Assembly (NCBI GenBank): GCA_020637365.1 | Contig: JACJWE010000001.1 | Location: forward strand, 248,001 to 312,000 | Length of the DNA stretch: 64,000 nucleotides | DNA from: Acidimicrobiia bacterium | GTDB lineage: Bacteria; Actinomycetota; Acidimicrobiia; IMCC26256; JAGNEX01 | Reading direction: 5' to 3' | In this document: piece by piece, positions 58,832 to 64,000 of the stretch | How positions within the stretch are numbered: position 1 is the first letter of the stretch | Layout of the letters: each line of letters starts with the position of its first letter | Notes under the pieces: model-generated | What the model was told of the DNA's origin: nothing | Database searches by the model: none | What the model saw: the letters and a program-made list of their open reading frames with translations, nothing else | Made by a program: the position numbers and the translations under genes

Positions 58832-59743
58832 TTGATCGATAAGCGGGTCAGTGAGGACGAGATCATCGGTGAACTCGCCGACGGCATGGTCATCGGCGTC
58901 GGGGGTTGGGGCTCTCGACGCAAACCAATGTCGCTCATCAGAGCAATCGCCCGATCCTCCCTGAAAGATTTGACCATCGTCTCCTATGGCGGACCCGATG
59001 TCGGGCTGTTGTGCGCAGCGGGAAAGGTCCGCAAGGTCGTGAGCGGTTTTGTCTCACTGGACTCCATCCCACTTGAACCGTTCTATCGGCAGGCCCGCCA
59101 GAACGGCACGATTCAAGCAGCGGAATGGGACGAGGGTATGTTGCTGCTCGGACTTCAGGCTGCAGGTTGGCGGGTTCCCTTCCTGCCAACGCGTGCCGGT
59201 CTGGGCTCTGATATTCCGCGGCTGATGCCCGACCTTCAGACCGTCACATCACCCTATGACGACGGCGAAACCCTGTTGGCGGTCCCCGCCCTCGACCTCG
59301 ATGTTGCGCTCATCCATATGAACCGTGCCGACCAAGGGGGAAACGGACAGTATCTCGGGCCGGACCCATACTTTGACGACCTCTTCGCAATGGCTGCGAC
59401 CACCTGCTTTATGACCTGTGAACGGCTGGTGCCGACCGAGGAGCTCGCCGCCGCAGCGCGACCCGAGACGATCATCATCAATCGGCTGATGACAACCGGG
59501 GTGCTCGAAGTGGGACGTGGCGCACATTTCACGACCTGTGCGCCAGACTATGCCCGTGACGAGGCATTTCAGCGTGTGTACAACGCCGCTTCCAAGTCCG
59601 ATGCGTCATGGCAGGCCTTCAAGGACCGTTACGTCGATGCTCCCACCCAAGCCGACTACCTGCGAGCGGTCGACGAACTCGCAGCCTCATCGGCGGCCGA
59701 CTCAGCCTCGAACGGAACACGACCAGAGGGAGCTGCCAAATGA
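58832..59743 (+). CDS. ipdA: IpdA, alpha subunit of ring-C-opening CoA hydrolase
   Basis: 303 residues. Matches Mycobacterium IpdA (Rv3551): GVGGWGSRRKPMSLIRAI, VSYGGPDVGLLCAAGKV, FVSLDSIPLEPF, MDEGML-like WDEGMLLLGLQAAG, LPTRAGLGSDIPR, LQTVTSPYDDGETLLA, DPYFDDLFAMAA and GAHFTTCAPDY. IpdAB has the type I CoA-transferase fold but hydrolyses ring C of COCHEA-CoA rather than moving CoA. The start is set at TTG 58832 (AGGGG 10 bases upstream), because the frame to 58766 adds unrelated residues. ipdB overlaps by ATGA. A KstR-like site lies upstream. Confidence 0.93.
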   Translation: MIDKRVSEDEIIGELADGMVIGVGGWGSRRKPMSLIRAIARSSLKDLTIVSYGGPDVGLLCAAGKVRKVVSGFVSLDSIPLEPFYRQARQNGTIQAAEWDEGMLLLGLQAAGWRVPFLPTRAGLGSDIPRLMPDLQTVTSPYDDGETLLAVPALDLDVALIHMNRADQGGNGQYLGPDPYFDDLFAMAATTCFMTCERLVPTEELAAAARPETIIINRLMTTGVLEVGRGAHFTTCAPDYARDEAFQRVYNAASKSDASWQAFKDRYVDAPTQADYLRAVDELAASSAADSASNGTRPEGAAK

Positions 59744-60492
59744 CTCCGACCAGAGCAGATATTTGTGTAGTCGCGTGCGCCGATGCTTTCGCAGAAGATG
59801 GCGAGATTCTCGTCAATCCCATCGGCAATATCCCGACGATCGGGGGGCGGCTCGCCAAAGCGACGACCTGCCCCGCAGCGGTCCTCACCGACGGTGAGGC
59901 AATGTTTGTCGATGGAATCCACCCTGTTGGAGCCCCGATCGGCACCGACTCGACCGAGGCGTGGAACCCCTATCGCCGCATGTTCCACATGCTGTGGTCA
60001 GGGAAGCGGCACGTCATGATGGGTGCGACTCAGGTCGACCAGATGGGCAATCAAAATATTGCCTGCATCGGTGACTGGGAACAACCCCGCGCACAACTGC
60101 TGGGTTTTCGAGGTGCGCCCGGCAACACCATCAACCACCGCACGTCGTACTGGGTGCCCAATCACAACCCGAAGGCATTCGTGCAGCACGTGTCGGTGGT
60201 CACGGGCATTGGTTATGACCGAGCGGCAGCGCTCGGCACCGGAGGCAGATTCCACGACATCCATCGGGTGGTATCGAACCTGTGTGTCTGCGACTTCGAG
60301 ACACCCGACCACCGTATGCGGCTTCGCTCGTTGCATCCGGGTGTCGCGCTCGACGACGTCGTCGCTGCCACGGGTTTCGAACTTGTGATCGACCAAGACG
60401 TTGCTACAACCCGTCTGCCCACAGATGAGGAGCTTGCCTGGATCGAGCGGATCGATCCGTCTGGCCTTCGCTCAGCGGAGGTTCCCCAATGA
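59740..60492 (+). CDS. ipdB: IpdB, beta subunit of ring-C-opening CoA hydrolase
   Basis: 250 residues with the beta-subunit signatures of this family: NPIGNIPTIGGRLAKATTCP, FHMLWSGKRHVMMGATQVDQ, FRGAPGNTINHRTSYWVPNH, and VTGIGYDRA near the C-terminal half. It pairs with IpdA to open sterol ring C. The ATG overlaps the ipdA stop by 4 bases and its own stop overlaps ipdC in the same way, so the three are translationally coupled and probably made in fixed ratio. It resembles 3-oxoacid CoA-transferase beta chains, but the gene order decides for IpdB. Confidence 0.93.
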   Translation: MTPTRADICVVACADAFAEDGEILVNPIGNIPTIGGRLAKATTCPAAVLTDGEAMFVDGIHPVGAPIGTDSTEAWNPYRRMFHMLWSGKRHVMMGATQVDQMGNQNIACIGDWEQPRAQLLGFRGAPGNTINHRTSYWVPNHNPKAFVQHVSVVTGIGYDRAAALGTGGRFHDIHRVVSNLCVCDFETPDHRMRLRSLHPGVALDDVVAATGFELVIDQDVATTRLPTDEELAWIERIDPSGLRSAEVPQ

Positions 60493-61571
60493 CGCTTCCA
60501 GCAGCGCTCGCCACTGAATTCTGCCGACTCGTGGGCGTGCAATACCCCGTCGTCCAAACGGGGATGGGCTGGGTTTCTGGTGCCAAACTCACCGCCGCCA
60601 CGGCACAGGCTGGCGGGCTGGGCATCCTGGCCTCGGCGACGATGACGCTGCCCGAGCTACGAACAGCGATCGCATCGGTGACCGCAGCGACCGATCGACC
60701 ATTCGGTGTGAATCTCCGAACGGATTCCCCCGACGTCGAAGATCGGGTCCGTTTGATTATCGAATCAGGCGTCAAGGTCGCGAGCTTTGCCCAAGCACCC
60801 GGTCGGGAGACCATCGCCCGTCTCAAAGACGCGGGCGTTGTGACCATGCCCACCATCGGAGCTCGCCGCCACGCGGAGAAGGTTGCCGAGTGGGGTGTCG
60901 ACGCGATCATCGCTCAAGGTCGAGAGGGAGGTGGACACACGGGGGCCGTGCCCACCTCGTTGCTGATTCCTCAATGTGTCGACGCAGTCGACATACCGGT
61001 GATCGCTGCGGGCGGCTTTTTCGACGGGCGAGGTCTTGTTGCAGCGCTCGCCTGGGGTGCAGCTGGCATCGCGATGGGGACCCGGTTCCTGTTGACATCT
61101 GACTCAGAAGTGCCCGACCCGATCAAGGCACGCTACCTGCAGGCATCCGTCACCGATACGGTGGTGACCAAAGCCATAGATGGCTACCCCCAACGGGTCA
61201 TCCGCACCGAGATGGTCGACGACCTCGAATCGTCGACGCTGACGCGTTTGCCCAAAGCCGTGTTGAACGCCCTGAGGTTCAGTCGCTTGACGGGTACGAG
61301 CAAGCGAGACCTCGTCCGAGAGGGGCTCGCCATGCGCTCCAATCAAGGTTTGACCTGGGCTCAGCTAGCCATGGCGGCGAACGCCCCCATGCTGACCCGG
61401 GCATCGATGGTGGAAGGGCGCATGGACGTCGGCATTTTGCCCACCGGACAGGGCGTCGGCGTGATCGATACGTTGCCGAGCGCAGCCGATGTCGTGAGCT
61501 CGATCATGGAACAAGCAAGCGGGGTCTTGGCGCGGCTTACAGGCGTCGAGACTCGCTCGTTGGAACCTTGA
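60489..61571 (+). CDS. ipdC: IpdC, FMN-dependent oxidoreductase of sterol ring C/D degradation
   Basis: 360 residues of the nitronate-monooxygenase/2-nitropropane-dioxygenase TIM-barrel family: YPVVQTGMGWVSGAKLTAAT, AGGLGILASATMT, FGVNLRTD, AQGREGGGHTGAVPT (flavin-binding), and IPVIAAGGFFDGRG, then AAGIAMGTRF. In mycobacteria the gene in this place, Rv3553 (IpdC), works with IpdF on the HIP-derived CoA ester before ring D is opened. Start coupled to ipdB by ATGA. A general nitronate monooxygenase is excluded mainly by context. Confidence 0.92.
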   Translation: MTLPAALATEFCRLVGVQYPVVQTGMGWVSGAKLTAATAQAGGLGILASATMTLPELRTAIASVTAATDRPFGVNLRTDSPDVEDRVRLIIESGVKVASFAQAPGRETIARLKDAGVVTMPTIGARRHAEKVAEWGVDAIIAQGREGGGHTGAVPTSLLIPQCVDAVDIPVIAAGGFFDGRGLVAALAWGAAGIAMGTRFLLTSDSEVPDPIKARYLQASVTDTVVTKAIDGYPQRVIRTEMVDDLESSTLTRLPKAVLNALRFSRLTGTSKRDLVREGLAMRSNQGLTWAQLAMAANAPMLTRASMVEGRMDVGILPTGQGVGVIDTLPSAADVVSSIMEQASGVLARLTGVETRSLEP

Positions 61572-61634
61572 TGGCGTCCACCCAGCGAACACACAGCGAC
61601 CGAGTCGAACAGCCCGAGGAGATCAGCGACCAAC

Positions 61635-62924
61635 ATGGACTTGCGTTTCACTGAATCTGAGGCGGCATTCCGCGCTGAATGCCGGACCTGGTTGGAGGAC
61701 AACGTTCCCACGCAGTCTCTGCCATCGGGAGACACCGCAGCTGGCTTCGCTGCACACGTCGAATGGGAGCGACAACTCTTTGACGCTCGCTGGGCGGTGG
61801 TCTCATGGCCACGGGAATACGGCGGTCGGGAAGCGTCGCTCGTGGAATGGCTGATCTTCGAAGAGGAGTACTACCGGGCAAATGCGCCCCAGCGGGTGAC
61901 TCAAAACGGCATCTTCTTGTTGGCGCCAACGCTCTTTGAGTATGGGACCCAAGAGCAACAGGACCGAATTTTGCCAGCGATGGCGTCGGCGCAGACGACC
62001 TGGGCTCAGGCATGGTCCGAACCGAACTCGGGTTCGGACCTGGCGTCGCTGACATCCCGGGCCACTCAAACAAGCGGGGGTTGGTTGCTCAACGGACAAA
62101 AGACTTGGTGTACTCGTGGAGCGTTTTGCGACTTTGGGTTTGGGCTGTTCCGCAGCGACCCCGACGCCCAGCGGCATCGTGGTCTTACCTACTTCATGTT
62201 CGACCTGCGCGCCGACGGGGTCGAGGTCCGCCCGGTCGCTCGACTCGACGGCGACGACGGCTTCGCCGAGGTGTTCCTGGACGACGTCTTCGTGCCTGAC
62301 GACATGGTGATCGGGGCCGTCAACGACGGTTGGCGTGTCGCGATGGCGACGGCATCTTCCGAACGCGGGTTGACGCTCCGAAGCCCCGGACGCTTTATGG
62401 CGACGACCGATCGCTTGATTGCCTTGGCAGCTCGCCGCACGGCTGCAAATCCGACGCTTGGGGGACACTGTTCGCCCGGCGAGCGATCGGAAGGCGCCGG
62501 TGAAGGCGCTGGTGCTGTGGGTGGGCCTCATGCTGCCGGTGGGGCCGGTGTCCTCGGACAACCCGCAGCGAGTGGTGCCATCGCTGATGGTCTGATCGAC
62601 GACGTCGTGCGAGCGTGGGTCGATGCGCGTGCCTACCGTTGGTATACCTACGGGACCGTCGCTCGCATGGGTCGTGGCGAATCGATGGGATCGGAGGCCA
62701 GCCTGAACAAGATCTTCTGGTCCGAATTAGACATTCGTGCTCACGAGGCGGCACTTGCACTGCTCGGTACCGATGCGGAGCTGACCGAGGATCCCTCGAC
62801 GACCGATCCTGACGACTGGATGAAGGGATACCAGTTCTCGTTGGCGGGTCCCATCTATGCAGGGACCAACGAGATTCAGCGCAACGTCGTCGCCGAACGA
62901 GTTCTCGGCCTACCGAGGAAGTAG
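61635..62924 (+). CDS. Acyl-CoA dehydrogenase, FadE31-like, with unusual Gly/Ala insert
   Basis: 429 residues. The dehydrogenase fold is complete at both ends: AQAWSEPNSGSDLASLTSRA, GQKTWCTRGAFCDFGFGLF, DGFAEVFLDDVFVPDDMVIG and the C-terminal GTNEIQRNVVAERVLGLPRK. Between RLIALAARRTAANPTL and IADGLIDDVVRAWVD there is an insert of about 40 residues rich in Gly, Ala, Ser and Glu (nt about 62455-62585) not usual in the family. It sits 63 bases after ipdC and 4 bases before a second fadE, as in mycobacterial sterol clusters where two FadE proteins form a heterotetramer. Assigned to late C/D-ring side-chain oxidation by context. Confidence 0.85.
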   Translation: MDLRFTESEAAFRAECRTWLEDNVPTQSLPSGDTAAGFAAHVEWERQLFDARWAVVSWPREYGGREASLVEWLIFEEEYYRANAPQRVTQNGIFLLAPTLFEYGTQEQQDRILPAMASAQTTWAQAWSEPNSGSDLASLTSRATQTSGGWLLNGQKTWCTRGAFCDFGFGLFRSDPDAQRHRGLTYFMFDLRADGVEVRPVARLDGDDGFAEVFLDDVFVPDDMVIGAVNDGWRVAMATASSERGLTLRSPGRFMATTDRLIALAARRTAANPTLGGHCSPGERSEGAGEGAGAVGGPHAAGGAGVLGQPAASGAIADGLIDDVVRAWVDARAYRWYTYGTVARMGRGESMGSEASLNKIFWSELDIRAHEAALALLGTDAELTEDPSTTDPDDWMKGYQFSLAGPIYAGTNEIQRNVVAERVLGLPRK

Positions 62925-62928
62925 CGGG

Positions 62929-63975
62929 ATGGACGCTGCATTTTCAGATGATCAACAGCTCTTCGCGTCGGCCGTTGCCCAGGTGCTGGCCGACCGCTGC
63001 ACACCCGACACGGTCCGCTCCCAGTGGGATGCTGGTGCTGCGCCGCATTCGCCAGCATGGGGTGCCCTGGTCGACATGGGCCTCACATCACTTCTCGTGC
63101 CCGAATCTCACAGTGGCTACGGGCTCGGTATGTCCGATCTCGTCTCCTGCCTCACCGAAGCAGGCCGCGCCTGCCTCCCTGACCAGCTCACAACGCAGGC
63201 CGCGTTTGTGGCACCACTTCTCAGTTCGGTTGTCGACGACGCTGCGACGAGCCCGCTGGCGAAGGAACTACTCGACCGGGTCGTCGGTGGCGCCTCGGTC
63301 GGAGTCGTGTGGCGAGAACAGCTTGGAGGCAGCGACTTCGCCGTCGGGACACGAGCTGCCGTTGGCTTTCTCACCTTCAGGGCCGACACGTTGATCTACG
63401 TCGCTGCTCATGACACCACGACCAGTCCTCGGCGTTCGGTTGACACAAGTCGACAGTTGGGTGCTGTCACCTGGGACCGCTCTGGCGAGGTCCCGCTTGC
63501 CGTTGGACCCGTAGCACGAGATGCGTGGTTGCTCGCCGGGGAACGGGCGATGGTCGGGACCGCTGCAGAATGCTGTGGCCTCGCTCGAGCGCTGATCGAT
63601 CAAACGGTGGCCTACGTCAACGATCGTCAGCAGTTTGACGTCCCGATCGGCTCCTTCCAAGCCGTGAAACATCAGCTCGCGGACGCACTCATGAAGGTGA
63701 CCTTCGCCGAGCCGCTTGTCCTCCGGGCGGCATGGGCGCTCGACAACGCTGATCCCGACGCCATCATCGACGTTTCCGCCGCCAAATCCGCATCATCGGA
63801 CGCGGCGGATTTTGCGTCCCGGGTAGCGCTGCAGCTTCACGGAGCAATTGGCTATACCTTCGAGTTTGACCTGCAACTTTGGATGAAGCGCGTGTACGCG
63901 TTGCGCGAACAATGGGGTTCGGCCGGTCAACACCGTCAGCGTATTGCGTTAAGACTCGGTCTGGTCAGCTCGTGA
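62929..63975 (+). CDS. Acyl-CoA dehydrogenase, FadE32-like partner subunit
   Basis: 348 residues. A short dehydrogenase subunit: FSDDQQLFASAVAQVLADRC, LGMSDLVSCLTEAGRACLPD, and a C-terminal half with ERAMVGTAAECCGLARALID, VNDRQQFDVPIGSFQAVKHQ and LHGAIGYTFEFDLQLWMKR. These smaller subunits usually lack some FAD- and substrate-binding elements and work only with a larger partner; here the partner is the fadE 4 bases upstream. Mycobacterial FadE31/FadE32/FadE33 are the likely relatives. The start ATG at 62929 uses the GAGGAAG in the end of the previous gene. Confidence 0.87.
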   Translation: MDAAFSDDQQLFASAVAQVLADRCTPDTVRSQWDAGAAPHSPAWGALVDMGLTSLLVPESHSGYGLGMSDLVSCLTEAGRACLPDQLTTQAAFVAPLLSSVVDDAATSPLAKELLDRVVGGASVGVVWREQLGGSDFAVGTRAAVGFLTFRADTLIYVAAHDTTTSPRRSVDTSRQLGAVTWDRSGEVPLAVGPVARDAWLLAGERAMVGTAAECCGLARALIDQTVAYVNDRQQFDVPIGSFQAVKHQLADALMKVTFAEPLVLRAAWALDNADPDAIIDVSAAKSASSDAADFASRVALQLHGAIGYTFEFDLQLWMKRVYALREQWGSAGQHRQRIALRLGLVSS

Positions 63976-64000
63976 AGCGATGCCATCGCCACTCAGCGCG

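Noticed and set aside
58832..60492. Reading ipdAB as a 3-oxoadipate or acetoacetate CoA-transferase
   Set aside because: Sequence motifs and the ipdC, fadE and echA20 neighbours match the sterol ring-opening hydrolase rather than true CoA-transferases.
1..64000. tRNA, rRNA, prophage or conjugative genes
   Set aside because: No cloverleaf, rRNA segment, integrase, portal or relaxase motif seen on either strand; only the IS30 scrap indicates mobile DNA.

Overview
The window looks like chromosomal DNA of a high-GC actinobacterium. The best guess is the class Acidimicrobiia (Ilumatobacter or Microthrix relatives). The reasons are the Thr/Pro/Val-rich cell-wall stalks coded by ACG-type triplets, LAxTG-like sorting signals, a mycothiol-type DinB protein, frequent GTG/TTG starts, and mycobacterium-like genes for sterol ring C/D degradation. 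There is no rRNA or tRNA, so this placement is inference.

Layout. 1-6400: a methyltransferase, decayed pieces of an IS30 transposase and a rhodanese, a lipoprotein, a TrpB-like PLP enzyme, an aldo/keto reductase and a PGPGW membrane protein. 6403-20415: two huge paralogous surface proteins in tandem, made of a signal peptide, a large N-terminal domain, SdrD_B-like and DUF11 modules, Thr-rich stalks and a VAFTG sorting tail; each is followed by a hairpin terminator. 20854-24487: a periplasmic pterin-binding-like lipoprotein and a hybrid histidine kinase. 24620-40047: envelope genes (two alkaline-phosphatase-superfamily membrane proteins, an SGNH hydrolase, an LAHTG-anchored protein, an ECF sigma/partner pair), a Tat-exported cholesterol-oxidase-like GMC enzyme and inorganic pyrophosphatase. 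40117-46015: a CysQ/IMPase-like phosphatase, fadE30-ipdF, a coiled-coil M15 peptidase, RDD and DUF2752 membrane proteins. 46026-51620: a translationally coupled three-gene operon (alkyl-DHAP-synthase-like enzyme, fused fatty acyl-CoA reductase/DHAP-acyltransferase, NAD-dependent reductase) that looks like a complete aerobic ether-lipid module. 52106-56000: a thiolase/DUF35 pair, a desaturase and an SDR. 56457-63975: echA20, a DUF418 membrane protein, and the tightly packed ipdA-ipdB-ipdC-fadE-fadE operon behind a KstR-like palindrome.

How the genes work together. fadE30, ipdF, ipdC, echA20 and ipdAB together cover activated HIP (the sterol C/D-ring propionate) through to ring opening, and the last two fadE genes and the thiolase could take the products further. 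The GMC oxidase could act early on sterols outside the cell. The ether-lipid operon, desaturase and envelope genes point to an unusual lipid and surface make-up.

Caution: at least nine otherwise convincing genes are broken by 1-base (rarely 2- or 7-base) indels, often in homopolymers, and several sets of indels cancel to a multiple of three. Sequence or assembly error is the simplest explanation, so these genes should be read as probably intact in the organism.
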